A stretch of 64,000 nucleotides of DNA, from contig NZ_JAKEUO010000020.1 in assembly GCF_022397915.1 (NCBI RefSeq), positions 18,419-82,418 of the forward strand. The letters are read 5' to 3'. Below are positions 43,450 through 52,436 of this stretch, piece by piece (position 1 is the stretch's first letter; each line of letters opens with the position of its first letter). Source of the DNA: Vibrio sp. Isolate34. GTDB taxonomy: Bacteria > Pseudomonadota > Gammaproteobacteria > Enterobacterales > Vibrionaceae. Below the pieces are notes generated by a model. The model saw only the letters and a program-made list of their open reading frames with translations. It did not search any database and was not told the DNA's origin. The position numbers and the translations under genes are program-made.

Positions 43450-44631
43450 TTAACCCTCCCCTTCAGCGATAAAGCCTTGTGTCTTTTCAAACGCTTGCTT
43501 GAGGTCATCAATCAAGTCTTCAGCATCTTCAAGGCCAACAGAAAGACGCAATAACTGTTGAGAAACGCCCGCTTCTGCCAGTGCTTCTTCACCCATCGCA
43601 CGGTGCGTCATCGACGCAGGGTGACAAATCAAGCTTTCAACACCGCCCAGCGACTCCGCCAAAGAGAACAGCTCTAACTTATCGACAAAGTACTTAAGCG
43701 CCTCGAATGAGCCTGCAAACTCGAAGCTCAGCATTGAGCCAAAGCCAGACTGCTGCTTCTTCGCGATATCATGACCCGGATGTTCAGGAAGGCTTGGGTG
43801 GTAAATAGTACCAACGAGATCTTGCTGCTGCAGAGACGCAAGAATTTCACGTGAACTCTCTTCGTGAACTCGCATACGCGCACCTAGCGTACGAATACCA
43901 CGTAGAGTCATGTAGCTATCAAATGGTGTGCCGGTCGCACCAATACAGTTACCCCACCACGCTAGCTCTTCAGCGTGCTCTTCAGTTTTGGTGACCACAA
44001 CGCCACCAATAACGTCCGAGTGTCCGTTGATGTACTTAGTGGTTGAGTGGATAACAAAATCCGCACCCAGCTCTAAAGGCTTTTGGAACACTGGAGTCAA
44101 AAACGTGTTGTCGACAGCAACCAGAGCACCAACCTCTTTCGCTTTACGACAAGTTTCTGCAATATCAACCACACGAACCAAAGGATTCGATGGTGTTTCA
44201 ATTAAGATCAACTTTGGCTTAAGCGCGATCGCCGCATCCAGCGCGGCTTGATCCGATTGATCAACAAACAGAACTTTGAAGTCACCTTTAAGTGAGCGTG
44301 TGTTAAACAGACGGTAAGTACCACCGTAGCAGTCGTGTGGCGCGATAATAAGATCATCGCCACCTAGAAAAGCAGAAACCCATAAGTTTAGCGCCGAGGT
44401 ACCACAGTTAGTGACAACCGCGCCTTTGCCCGATTCAAGCTCAAACAGTGCCGTTTCTAATAAACCGCGATTTGGGTTACCAGAACGGGTGTAATCGTAC
44501 TTTGGCACTTCACCAAAAGCGGGAAACCCATAGTTAGTCGAAAGATAAATAGGTGGGACAACGGCATGGTGTTGCGTGTCTGACTCGATACCAGTACGTA
44601 CTGCGATTGTTGCTGGCTTCCGGCTGCTCAT
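43450..44631 (-). CDS. metB: Cystathionine gamma-synthase
   Basis: PLP enzyme joining O-succinylhomoserine and cysteine in methionine synthesis. The 393 residues have the PLP lysine in VIHSTTKYINGHSDV (about 192-206), YDYTRSGNPNR (about 45-55) and SLGGVESLICHPASMTH (about 327-343). The ATG at 44631 is chosen over 44667, since family sequence begins MSSRKPATIAVRTG and AGGAAG lies just upstream. It is first in metB-metL, divergent from metJ, with four tandem met boxes between. Confidence 0.96.
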   Translation of the reverse strand: MSSRKPATIAVRTGIESDTQHHAVVPPIYLSTNYGFPAFGEVPKYDYTRSGNPNRGLLETALFELESGKGAVVTNCGTSALNLWVSAFLGGDDLIIAPHDCYGGTYRLFNTRSLKGDFKVLFVDQSDQAALDAAIALKPKLILIETPSNPLVRVVDIAETCRKAKEVGALVAVDNTFLTPVFQKPLELGADFVIHSTTKYINGHSDVIGGVVVTKTEEHAEELAWWGNCIGATGTPFDSYMTLRGIRTLGARMRVHEESSREILASLQQQDLVGTIYHPSLPEHPGHDIAKKQQSGFGSMLSFEFAGSFEALKYFVDKLELFSLAESLGGVESLICHPASMTHRAMGEEALAEAGVSQQLLRLSVGLEDAEDLIDDLKQAFEKTQGFIAEGEG

Positions 44632-44732
44632 AGGTGCTTCCTTACAAGTTTTTCGTCTGAGAATCACAGCTGCTTGTCGGCATTTTGCGGCTGTGTTAGA
44701 TATATGTTATTCACTTTACTTTCATAAACGTG

Positions 44733-44764
44733 AGACGTCAACACTTCTAGACGTCTATATGTCT
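44733..44764. promoter_or_regulatory. Four tandem met boxes between metB and metJ
   Basis: Four contiguous 8-base boxes. The third is the perfect consensus AGACGTCT (44749-44756) and the fourth is ATATGTCT. The first matches 7 of 8, while the second is weaker. MetJ dimers bind such arrays cooperatively, so both metBL and metJ should be controlled. Confidence 0.9.
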
Positions 44765-44839
44765 TTGCTTATGGCGGTAAATCCCGCTAAAATCACCACT
44801 ATTAATTTATTCTAACAACTAAAGTGATGAAGGTACGCA

Positions 44840-45160
44840 ATGGCCGACTGGAATGGTGAATACATAAGCCCATATGCTGAGCATGGAAAGAAAAGCGAAC
44901 AAGTAAAGAAAATTACAGTTTCTATCCCTCTAAAAGTGTTAAAGGTTCTAACTGACGAGCGTACTCGCCGCCAGATTAACAACCTACGCCATGCAACAAA
45001 CAGTGAGCTACTGTGCGAAGCCTTTCTACATGCGTACACAGGCCAACCACTACCAACGGATGAAGACCTTCGTAAAGACCGCCCAGACGATATTCCTGCT
45101 GAAGTGAAAAAACTGATGACAGAGATGGGTATCGAGTTCGAAGCATTTGACGAAGAATAA
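44840..45160 (+). CDS. metJ: Methionine regulon repressor MetJ
   Basis: Ribbon-helix-helix repressor with S-adenosylmethionine as corepressor. The 106 residues are close to the 105 of E. coli. The DNA-binding strand is KKITVSIPLKVLKVL (about 22-36), followed by TDERTRRQINNLRHATNSEL (about 37-56), the helices that form the dimer and SAM site, and FLHAYTGQPLP. It is divergent from metB, the standard enterobacterial arrangement. Confidence 0.98.
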   Translation: MADWNGEYISPYAEHGKKSEQVKKITVSIPLKVLKVLTDERTRRQINNLRHATNSELLCEAFLHAYTGQPLPTDEDLRKDRPDDIPAEVKKLMTEMGIEFEAFDEE

Positions 45161-45261
45161 AAACAACTCAGTCACTGCCTTCATTATTGATTCGCTCTAG
45201 CTGAACCTTATTGATCACATCGTGCATTGTTTTTATGACTGCGCTATGAATGATAGACATA

Positions 45262-45290
45262 AAAAACCGACTCCAGATGAGTCGGTTTTT
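45262..45290. terminator. Bidirectional terminator between metJ and the malic enzyme gene
   Basis: AAAAACCGACT pairs with AGTCGGTTTTT around a seven-base loop. A/T tracts on both sides suit two convergent genes. Confidence 0.92.
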
Positions 45291-45333
45291 TATTATTCTT
45301 TTCGCTCAATAGAGCAGTAGCTATAACGAGCTA

Positions 45334-46626
45334 TTAAGCCATATAGTTAGCAGGCATCTCGATACGAGCAACGCCAGACTCAACAGCCGCTTCCGCTACT
45401 GCTTTTGCTACGCGAGGAAGTAAACGTGGGTCCATTGGCTTAGGAATAATGTAATCTTTACCAAACTCCAGCGCAGACTCACCCGCTGCAGCCAATACTT
45501 CGGCCGGAACTGCTTCTTTCGCCAGTTCACGAATCGCTTTCACCGCCGCTAGCTTCATTTCGTCATTGATTTCGCTTGCACGCACATCTAGCGCACCACG
45601 GAAAATGAATGGGAAACAAAGTACGTTGTTTACTTGGTTAGGGTAATCACTGCGGCCTGTACCCATGATAAGGTCAGAACGAACTTCGTGAGCAAGTTCT
45701 GGCTTGATCTCTGGATCTGGGTTTGAACATGCAAACACAACTGGCTTATCTGCCATTAGCGTTAGTGCTTCAGCTGGAAGCAGGTTAGGACCCGATACAC
45801 CCAAGAACAGGTCAGCGCCTTCGATAACATCTTCAAGCGTGCGCTTATCAGTGTTGTTTGCGAACAACTCTTTATATTCATTCAGGTCGTCACGACGAGT
45901 GTGGATCACACCTTTACGGTCAAGCATGTAGATCTTCTCACGCTGAGCGCCACACTTAATCAGTAGTTCCATACATGCAACCGCTGCTGCGCCAGCACCT
46001 AAACAAACGATCTTACACTCTTCTAGCTTCTTGCCTTGAAGCTCGATCGCGTTCAACATACCTGCTGCTGTTACAATCGCAGTACCGTGTTGGTCATCGT
46101 GGAATACTGGTACATCACAACGCTCAATCAGACGACGTTCAATCTCAAAACAGTCTGGTGCTTTGATGTCTTCTAGGTTAATACCGCCGAATGTATCTGC
46201 AATGTTCGCAACTGTATCAACGAACTCATCGATTGTGCGGTGTTTTACTTCAATATCGATAGAATCTAAACCAGCAAAACGCTTAAACAGTAGCGCTTTA
46301 CCTTCCATAACTGGTTTAGAGGCAATAGGACCAAGGTTACCTAGGCCAAGAATCGCTGTACCGTTAGAGATAACAGCAACCATGTTGCCCTTACCTGTGT
46401 ACTTATAGACGTTATCAACGTTCTGTGCGATCTCGCGAACAGGCTCAGCCACGCCTGGGCTGTATGCAAGTGCTAGGTCTTCTGCAGAGTTTGCAGGCTT
46501 CGTCAGTTCTACGGCAATTTTGCCTGGAATCGGGAACTCATGATAATCAAGAGCTTGCTGACGGAATTGTTCTTGAGGCGATAAAGATTCTTGAGAGGAT
46601 TGAGCTTGGCTGCTGTCTTCAGACAT
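45334..46626 (-). CDS. Malic enzyme (short MaeB-like form without PTA domain)
   Basis: Oxidative decarboxylation of malate to pyruvate, providing reduced cofactor. The 430 residues contain only the malic-enzyme part: LALAYSPGVAEPV (about 52-64), GLGNLGPIASKPVMEGKA (about 94-111), the metal-binding HDDQHGTAIV (about 174-183) and the dinucleotide fold CLGAGAAAVACME (about 208-220). E. coli MaeB is about 760 residues because of a C-terminal phosphotransacetylase-like domain that is absent here. Cofactor preference (NAD or NADP) cannot be read from sequence. Located between metJ and rpmE, as in other vibrios. Confidence 0.93.
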   Translation of the reverse strand: MSEDSSQAQSSQESLSPQEQFRQQALDYHEFPIPGKIAVELTKPANSAEDLALAYSPGVAEPVREIAQNVDNVYKYTGKGNMVAVISNGTAILGLGNLGPIASKPVMEGKALLFKRFAGLDSIDIEVKHRTIDEFVDTVANIADTFGGINLEDIKAPDCFEIERRLIERCDVPVFHDDQHGTAIVTAAGMLNAIELQGKKLEECKIVCLGAGAAAVACMELLIKCGAQREKIYMLDRKGVIHTRRDDLNEYKELFANNTDKRTLEDVIEGADLFLGVSGPNLLPAEALTLMADKPVVFACSNPDPEIKPELAHEVRSDLIMGTGRSDYPNQVNNVLCFPFIFRGALDVRASEINDEMKLAAVKAIRELAKEAVPAEVLAAAGESALEFGKDYIIPKPMDPRLLPRVAKAVAEAAVESGVARIEMPANYMA

Positions 46627-46916
46627 AGGTGTAGGTTCCTAGGATATTATTATTTGGGGGATCTTGTTCATGTTAATGGATGTACTTCAAAGTTCCTAGG
46701 TGGTTGAAGCCTCTGTCTCATTAAAAAACGAGATTTCACTACTAATAAGACCAGTGAGCAGTTGAAATTACTATCGCTTGTTGAACTTTCACGCGGATTT
46801 ACAGTGGTGAGCGATAAGCCAAGAATGACCCGATAATATTCAGTTAAGCAGCTTATTGTTGAAGAGAGTGAAAGCTTGAGGTGAAAGTCTGTGTTTTATC
46901 GGATTTCAGACAACAA
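46627..46916. other. Intergenic region upstream of the malic enzyme gene
   Basis: About 290 bp without a gene; it should hold the malic enzyme promoter. No operator, hairpin or repeat was recognised. Confidence 0.4.
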
Positions 46917-46940
46917 AAAAGGACACCGAAGTGTCCTTTT
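46917..46940 (-). terminator. Terminator of rpmE
   Basis: AAAAGGACAC pairs with GTGTCCTTTT; read in the rpmE direction the loop is the very stable UUCG tetraloop. Confidence 0.93.
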
Positions 46941-46959
46941 TATGTCTAAATAGCGAGAA

Positions 46960-47178
46960 TTACTTCTTGCTAGAAAGAGCACCGAAACGCTTGTTGAAGC
47001 GATCAACACGGCCGCCTGTATCTACGATACGTTGCTTACCAGTGTAGAACGGGTGACATTTGTCACATACGTCTAGGTGGATTGATTCTTTTGCTAGCGT
47101 TGAGTTGAACTCAAAAGTGTTGCCGCAAGAACAAGTAGCAGTAACTGCTTTGTATTCTGGGTGGATTCCAGCTTTCAT
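46960..47178 (-). CDS. rpmE: 50S ribosomal protein L31, zinc-binding form
   Basis: Bridges the ribosomal subunits at the B1b contact. The 72 residues include the four zinc ligands in TCSCGNTF (about 15-22) and DVCDKCHPFYTGKQR (about 36-50), marking the zinc-containing (C+) paralog rather than the Zur-controlled YkgM type. It is divergent from priA, the same neighbourhood as in E. coli. The upstream 330 bp may hold an L31 autoregulatory leader, which I could not define. Confidence 0.97.
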   Translation of the reverse strand: MKAGIHPEYKAVTATCSCGNTFEFNSTLAKESIHLDVCDKCHPFYTGKQRIVDTGGRVDRFNKRFGALSSKK

Positions 47179-47508
47179 GGGATAACCTCAAGTAGGCCGT
47201 GTCGCTATACGATTCTAAGCCGCACACCACACGTAGTTTAAAAAAGAAATAAAGACACCGCTCATCACTAAAGCGCGACGAAGCCATACCTTTAAGGCGC
47301 AGTATAGTAATGAATCTGTGAAGTAGGATCAACTGATTTGATACATTTTTCGCCAATATCGGCATTATTTCCTTTGCTGACTGTGATTCTTGGCTTGCCC
47401 CAACCTCACCCGCTTCTCTGCCACATCACATTCAAACTGCTTCTCGAATTTAACCGCCTTATCCTTTAGACTGTTCGCTCTCGTCAACTCAGATAAAGCC
47501 GTCCCTTT
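47179..47508. promoter_or_regulatory. rpmE-priA divergent control region
   Basis: 330 bp between divergent genes, so it must hold both promoters. Bases 47195-47240, next to rpmE, could form its leader RNA. No convincing operator was found, and the small reading frames here do not look like genes. Confidence 0.4.
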
Positions 47509-49710
47509 ATGCGTCCAATGATTGCCCGTGTGGCACTGCCTGTTCCACTCGACAAGCAGTTCGATTACAAGATTCCAAACCACCTATTTCCGATTATTGG
47601 TGGACGAGTCTCTGTGCCTTTTGGACGACAAACCTTAACTGGAATAGTTACGGCTCTGGTTAACGAATCCGAATTCGAGCTAGACAAGCTCAAGCCAATT
47701 AAAGCGCTATTGGATAACCAACCTGTTTGGCCTGAATCTGTCTACTCACTGTTAACGTGGTGCAGTCAGTTCTATCAATACCCATTAGGTGAAACCTTTG
47801 CCAATGCCCTACCGAGTGCGTTACGCAAAGGCAAAGCGGCCGACTTCGCGACACTGGTCGAATGGCAACTGACACCATCAGGTCGAGACCAACTGATGCA
47901 AGGCTTTGGTCGTGCTGTTAAGCAAGCCAAAGTGATGCACATGCTTGAGCACGGCCCCGTTCCTCATCAAGAGTTCATTGATGAAGAGGTTGGCAGCGCA
48001 GTACTCAAGACGCTAGAAGAAAAAGGCTGGATTGAATCGGTTGAGAAAAAGCCGAAGCGCCAGCCGTGGCCTACCGACCTAGAAAACGACCTAGACAAAC
48101 CTAAGCTCAATGCAGAACAAGCTATCGCGATCGCGACAGTCAATAGCCAGACTGACTTTGGCTGCTTCTTATTAGAGGGCGTTACCGGCTCAGGTAAGAC
48201 AGAGGTCTATCTGAATATGATCAAGCCAATACTCGATAAGGGTAAACAGGCTTTGGTCTTGGTACCTGAAATAGGCCTCACTCCACAGACCATCAATCGC
48301 TTTAAACGACGCTTTAATGTGCCTGTTGAGGTTATCCACTCTGGGTTAAACGATTCTGAGCGACTGAATGCGTGGTTATCGGCGCGCGATAAAATAGCGG
48401 GCATTGTAATTGGTACCCGTTCCGCCCTGTTCACACCGTTTTCGGATTTGGGCATTATCATTGTCGATGAAGAGCACGATGCCTCTTATAAACAACAAGA
48501 CAGTCTGCGCTACCACGCTCGTGATGTCGCGATCATGCGTGCTCACAAAGCACAGATTCCAGTTGTGTTAGGTTCAGCAACACCCGCTTTTGAAACGCTG
48601 CATAATGCTCAGATAGGCAAATACAGCTACCTCACCCTTACTTCACGTGCGGGGGTCGCACTGCCGACCACCAACAAAGTGTTAGATGTAAAAGGCGAAT
48701 ATCTGGAAAGTGGTTTATCGGCATCACTCATTGCCGAGATGCAACGACACCTGAAAGCCGGCAACCAAGTGATGTTGTTCCTAAATCGTCGTGGGTTTTC
48801 TCCGGCATTGATGTGTCACGACTGTGGGTGGACAGCTGAGTGTAAACGCTGCGATGCCTACTACACCTATCACCAATACAGCAATGAAATGCGTTGCCAC
48901 CACTGTGGCTCACAGCAGCATATCGTGCACAACTGCCAAGGTTGTGGTTCTGCTAACTTGGTGACGGTAGGTGTGGGTACTGAACAGCTTGAAGCGCAGC
49001 TTGGTCAGCTATTCCCTGAATACAAAACCATACGTATTGACCGCGACAGCACCCGCCGTAAAGGCAGCTTAGAAAGCGCATTAGAGTCGATTCGTAAGGG
49101 CGAATACCAAATCCTGATTGGTACACAGATGCTGGCCAAGGGTCATCACTTCCCTGACGTGACACTTGTGGCGTTATTGGATGTCGATGGCTCTTTATAT
49201 AGCAGTGATTTCCGAGCGTCTGAACGCCTTGCTCAGTTGTTTATACAAGTCGCTGGACGTGCAGGCCGTGCAAGCAAACCCGGTGAAGTGATATTACAAA
49301 CGCATCATCCAGAACATGGGTTACTGCAGGCGCTGCTACACAAAGACTACAACCACTTTGCTCAGACTGCTTTAGCAGAACGCAAACAAGCGATGTTGCC
49401 TCCTTATACGTTCATGACGCTATTTAGAGCTGAAGCAAATGACACGCGCTTGGTGGAAGAGTTCTTACGTCAAGTGCGCCATACATTGGAATCACATCCA
49501 CTGTTCGACCAATATTGCATAGTGTTGGGGCCAACTCCTGCGCCATTAGCCAAACGAGCGGGCAAATCTCGTTGGCAGTTAATCTTACAAACTCAGACGC
49601 GCTCGTTAATGCAGAAGCTATTAATGAGTGCCAAGCCGGCCATCAATATGTTACCCGCTGCGAAAAAAGTGCGCTGGTCACTCGATATTGAGCCGCAAGA
49701 TTTGAGCTAA
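47509..49710 (+). CDS. priA: Primosomal replication-restart helicase PriA
   Basis: Recognises stalled forks and reloads DnaB. The 733 residues (E. coli 732) show the N-terminal fork-binding domain (about 1-105), Walker A LEGVTGSGKTEVYL (about 223-236), the DEEH box IIIVDEEHDASYK (about 318-330), and the zinc cysteines CHDCGWTAECKRC (about 443-455) and CHHCG...CQGCG. Helicase motifs V and VI lie in GTQMLAKGHHFPDV and QVAGRAGRA. The start could also be the ATG three codons later. In E. coli too, priA lies between rpmE and cytR. Confidence 0.97.
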   Translation: MRPMIARVALPVPLDKQFDYKIPNHLFPIIGGRVSVPFGRQTLTGIVTALVNESEFELDKLKPIKALLDNQPVWPESVYSLLTWCSQFYQYPLGETFANALPSALRKGKAADFATLVEWQLTPSGRDQLMQGFGRAVKQAKVMHMLEHGPVPHQEFIDEEVGSAVLKTLEEKGWIESVEKKPKRQPWPTDLENDLDKPKLNAEQAIAIATVNSQTDFGCFLLEGVTGSGKTEVYLNMIKPILDKGKQALVLVPEIGLTPQTINRFKRRFNVPVEVIHSGLNDSERLNAWLSARDKIAGIVIGTRSALFTPFSDLGIIIVDEEHDASYKQQDSLRYHARDVAIMRAHKAQIPVVLGSATPAFETLHNAQIGKYSYLTLTSRAGVALPTTNKVLDVKGEYLESGLSASLIAEMQRHLKAGNQVMLFLNRRGFSPALMCHDCGWTAECKRCDAYYTYHQYSNEMRCHHCGSQQHIVHNCQGCGSANLVTVGVGTEQLEAQLGQLFPEYKTIRIDRDSTRRKGSLESALESIRKGEYQILIGTQMLAKGHHFPDVTLVALLDVDGSLYSSDFRASERLAQLFIQVAGRAGRASKPGEVILQTHHPEHGLLQALLHKDYNHFAQTALAERKQAMLPPYTFMTLFRAEANDTRLVEEFLRQVRHTLESHPLFDQYCIVLGPTPAPLAKRAGKSRWQLILQTQTRSLMQKLLMSAKPAINMLPAAKKVRWSLDIEPQDLS

Positions 49711-49764
49711 ACCCACTTGGGTTAAAACTAATGATAAGTTTGTTCACAAATATTTCATGTTTCT

Positions 49765-49780
49765 CGTGAGCAACTTCACA
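49765..49780. promoter_or_regulatory. CRP-cAMP site upstream of cytR
   Basis: CGTGA, six bases, TCACA matches 9 of 10 consensus bases and lies about 170 bp before cytR. In E. coli cytR expression depends on CRP. A second weaker half site TGTTCACA is at 49741. Confidence 0.6.
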
Positions 49781-49950
49781 CTAGTCATGTAATTTTTGTT
49801 AATCTAGCCGTAACTTTACACAGATTAAACGAATAAAATATTGCAATAAAAAAAGTGTTAGCAACACTTTCACAATATCTATTCGATTACATTTATCATT
49901 CACGCCTTAGATACTTAGGCAGCAAAGGAACTTAAAAGAGGGTTTAATTT

Positions 49951-50955
49951 ATGGCGACAATGAAGGATGTTGCCCAGCTAGCAGGCGTCTCAACAGCCAC
50001 GGTATCACGTGCATTGATGAACCCTGAGAAAGTCTCAGTTTCGACTCGTAAACGAGTGGAAGCAGCAGTACTTGAAGCTGGATACTCACCCAATACATTA
50101 GCTAGAAATTTACGTCGCAACGAATCAAAAACCATCATCACTATCGTTCCTGATATCTGTGACCCTTATTTCGCTGAGATCATTCGTGGTATCGAAGATG
50201 CCGCAGTAGAAAATGACTACCTTGTCTTACTGGGTGATAGCGGCCAACAAAAGAAGCGTGAGTCTTCGTTTGTTAACTTAGTTTTCACTAAACAAGCTGA
50301 CGGCATGCTACTGCTTGGCACTGACCACCCATTTGATGTCAGTAAGTCTGAACAAAAGAACTTACCACCGATGGTGATGGCGTGTGAGTTTGCCCCTGAG
50401 CTTGAACTGCCTACGGTACACATTGATAACCTGACCTCTGCCTTTGAAGCGGTTAACTACTTAGCGCAGTTAGGTCATAAACGTATCGCTCAAATCTCAG
50501 GCCCAGTATCAGCAACTCTGTGTAAGTTCCGCCAACAAGGTTACCAACAAGCACTGCGTCGTGCAGGTGTAGCAATGAACCCAGCCTACAGCACAGTTGG
50601 CGACTTCACTTTTGAAGCCGGTGCTCAAGCGGTTCGTCAATTATTGGCACTGCCTGAACAACCAACCGCTATCTTCTGTCACAACGATGCGATGGCTATA
50701 GGTGCGATTCAAGAAGCGAAGAAATTAGGTTTACGTGTTCCTCAAGACTTATCAATTGTTGGCTTCGATGACATTCAATTCGCCCAATACTGCGATCCAC
50801 CGCTAACCACCATTTCTCAACCTCGTTACGAGATTGGACGCCAAGCGATGTTGATGATGCTGGATCTACTGAAAGGCAACGATGTGCAAGCAGGTTCTCG
50901 TCTGCTTGAAGCCAAGTTAGTGGTTCGAGGCAGTACTGCGCCACCTCGAATGTAA
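49951..50955 (+). CDS. cytR: LacI-family repressor CytR
   Basis: Represses nucleoside uptake and catabolism genes together with CRP and is relieved by cytidine; in V. cholerae it is also needed for competence genes. The 334 residues have the N-terminal helix-turn-helix MKDVAQLAGVSTATVSRAL (about 4-22), a hinge (about 45-60) and a periplasmic-binding-protein-like sensor domain (about 62-330) with ADGMLLLG and GHKRIAQISGP. The position between priA and ftsN matches E. coli cytR. A GAGGG site precedes the ATG. Confidence 0.95.
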   Translation: MATMKDVAQLAGVSTATVSRALMNPEKVSVSTRKRVEAAVLEAGYSPNTLARNLRRNESKTIITIVPDICDPYFAEIIRGIEDAAVENDYLVLLGDSGQQKKRESSFVNLVFTKQADGMLLLGTDHPFDVSKSEQKNLPPMVMACEFAPELELPTVHIDNLTSAFEAVNYLAQLGHKRIAQISGPVSATLCKFRQQGYQQALRRAGVAMNPAYSTVGDFTFEAGAQAVRQLLALPEQPTAIFCHNDAMAIGAIQEAKKLGLRVPQDLSIVGFDDIQFAQYCDPPLTTISQPRYEIGRQAMLMMLDLLKGNDVQAGSRLLEAKLVVRGSTAPPRM

Positions 50956-51077
50956 GCCTTAGAAATACCGATATAAATCTGCGGCACATTTTGATGTGCC
51001 GCTTCCATTTCTGCACTATTATCCTCGCGCAATCTGGATTACCATGAGAGCAGAATTACCAACTACTGAATTGTCTT

Positions 51078-51611
51078 GTGGCTAATAGAGATTATGTAAA
51101 GCGCGGTCGTGGCACGAAGAGACCGACCAAAAAGCAAGCCCCTCGCCGTAAACCGTGGCGTAGTGGTCTTTTGGCGATCCTCCTTGTTGGTGGATTTGGT
51201 TACGGACTTTACTTATTGAGTAATGATCCTGAGCCACCAGCGCCGGCTCCAGTAGTGAGCAAACCGAAGCCAAAACCAGCGAAAGTGATTCCGCCACCTC
51301 CAGAAGAGAAGTGGGACTACGTTGAAACGTTGCCGAGCCGCGAGATTGAAGTAAAAGCCAAAGAGCAAGAGATCTCTAAGATCCCTTACATCATGCAGTG
51401 TGGCGCTTACAAAACCTCAGCACAGGCAGAAGCACGTAAACTGGATATTGCCTTCCAAGGTATCTCGAGTGAAATCCGCAAGAAAGACGGCAGTAGCTGG
51501 TACCGCGTGGTTCTAGGACCATACAAGCTAAAGCGTGATGCCGAGCGAGATCGCCACAAGCTACAGCGCGCGAAAATCGAACCTTGTGCTATTTGGAAAG
51601 ATACCGAGTAG
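51078..51611 (+). CDS. ftsN: Cell division protein FtsN (short form)
   Basis: Late divisome protein that triggers septal peptidoglycan synthesis. The 177 residues have a basic cytoplasmic N-terminus, a transmembrane helix (GLLAILLVGGFGYGLYLL, about 30-47), a proline/lysine-rich linker (PAPAPVVSKPKPKPAK), and a C-terminal SPOR domain beginning YIMQCGAYKTSAQAEARK (about 104-121). It is much shorter than the 319-residue E. coli protein because the periplasmic linker is reduced. Start codon GTG. The position before hslV is conserved. Confidence 0.92.
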   Translation: MANRDYVKRGRGTKRPTKKQAPRRKPWRSGLLAILLVGGFGYGLYLLSNDPEPPAPAPVVSKPKPKPAKVIPPPPEEKWDYVETLPSREIEVKAKEQEISKIPYIMQCGAYKTSAQAEARKLDIAFQGISSEIRKKDGSSWYRVVLGPYKLKRDAERDRHKLQRAKIEPCAIWKDTE

Positions 51612-51661
51612 TGATAAGCGATAGTGCAGTTGTGTAACCGCTAGAGTCGCAGCAAACACCG

Positions 51662-51691
51662 AAAGCCTCCCATTGTGGAGGTTTTCTTTTA
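51662..51691 (+). terminator. Terminator of ftsN
   Basis: AAAGCCTCC pairs with GGAGGTTTT (one G-T pair) around six bases, followed by CTTTTATTT. Confidence 0.78.
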
Positions 51692-51758
51692 TTTAGTCCC
51701 TTTCGCTAGATTTCCTTACAACTTCCACCGATAAGTTGCGCGACATCACTCGCCCTTC

Positions 51759-51788
51759 CTTGAATTATCCGAGTGCCATCCTCATATA
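51759..51788 (+). promoter_or_regulatory. Candidate heat-shock (sigma-32) promoter of hslVU
   Basis: CTTGAAT (51759-51765), fourteen bases, then CCTCATATA (51780-51788) resembles the RpoH consensus CTTGAAA-N(13-15)-CCCCATNT. It lies about 45 bp before hslV, which is a heat-shock gene in E. coli. Confidence 0.65.
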
Positions 51789-51829
51789 CTTTTTATACCC
51801 AAAGATAAGAATATTAAGAGGCCCTACTC

Positions 51830-52378
51830 GTGACTACCATAGTATCTGTACGTCGTAATAATAAAGTCGTCATCGCGGGTGATGGACAAGTATCTCTAGG
51901 CAATACTGTAATGAAGGGCAATGCCCGCAAAGTACGTCGCCTATACAACAACAAAGTACTGGCAGGTTTCGCTGGCGGTACCGCTGATGCTTTCACGCTA
52001 TTCGAAAAATTTGAAAGCAAGCTACAAATGCACCAAGGCCACCTAACCAAAGCTGCCGTTGAGCTGGCGAAGGATTGGCGTAGCGACCGTGCTCTACGTA
52101 AATTAGAAGCACTGCTTGCGGTAGCGGATGAAACCGCTTCACTGATCATTACGGGTAACGGTGACGTCGTTCAACCTGAGAACGACCTGATTGCGATCGG
52201 TTCGGGCGGTAACTTCGCTCAAGCAGCAGCTACTGCACTATTAGAAAATACTGATTTAGATGCGCGTGAAATCGCAGAAAAGTCGCTGAACATTGCGGGC
52301 GACATCTGTGTCTTCACCAACCATCACCACACTATTGAAGAACTAGAAAGCACCGTTGAGCTGCCAAAGCCAGAGTAA
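51830..52378 (+). CDS. hslV: ATP-dependent protease subunit HslV
   Basis: Proteasome-like threonine peptidase forming a double hexamer capped by HslU. After removal of the initiator, the N-terminus is TTIVSVRRNN with the catalytic threonine. GDGQVSLGNTVMKGNARKVR (about 18-37) and GGTADAFTLFE are typical. The 182 residues fit the family (E. coli 176) with a slightly longer C-terminus. Start codon GTG with AAGAGG upstream. hslU follows after 58 bp. Confidence 0.97.
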   Translation: MTTIVSVRRNNKVVIAGDGQVSLGNTVMKGNARKVRRLYNNKVLAGFAGGTADAFTLFEKFESKLQMHQGHLTKAAVELAKDWRSDRALRKLEALLAVADETASLIITGNGDVVQPENDLIAIGSGGNFAQAAATALLENTDLDAREIAEKSLNIAGDICVFTNHHHTIEELESTVELPKPE

Positions 52379-52436
52379 CGATCGCTTCCATCAATAACGT
52401 TGTATTCAACAGTGATTAAAGAATTAAGGAAAAACC

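Noticed and set aside
45334..46626. Malic enzyme as a truncated MaeB pseudogene
   Set aside because: The frame has an intact start and stop with complete catalytic motifs; single-domain malic enzymes of this length are normal.
47365..47583. 72-codon minus-strand frame overlapping the priA start
   Set aside because: No ribosome binding site or homology recognised, and it runs into conserved priA sequence.
51078..51611. FtsN as a truncated gene
   Set aside because: Membrane helix and SPOR domain are both complete and the frame is closed; vibrio FtsN is short.
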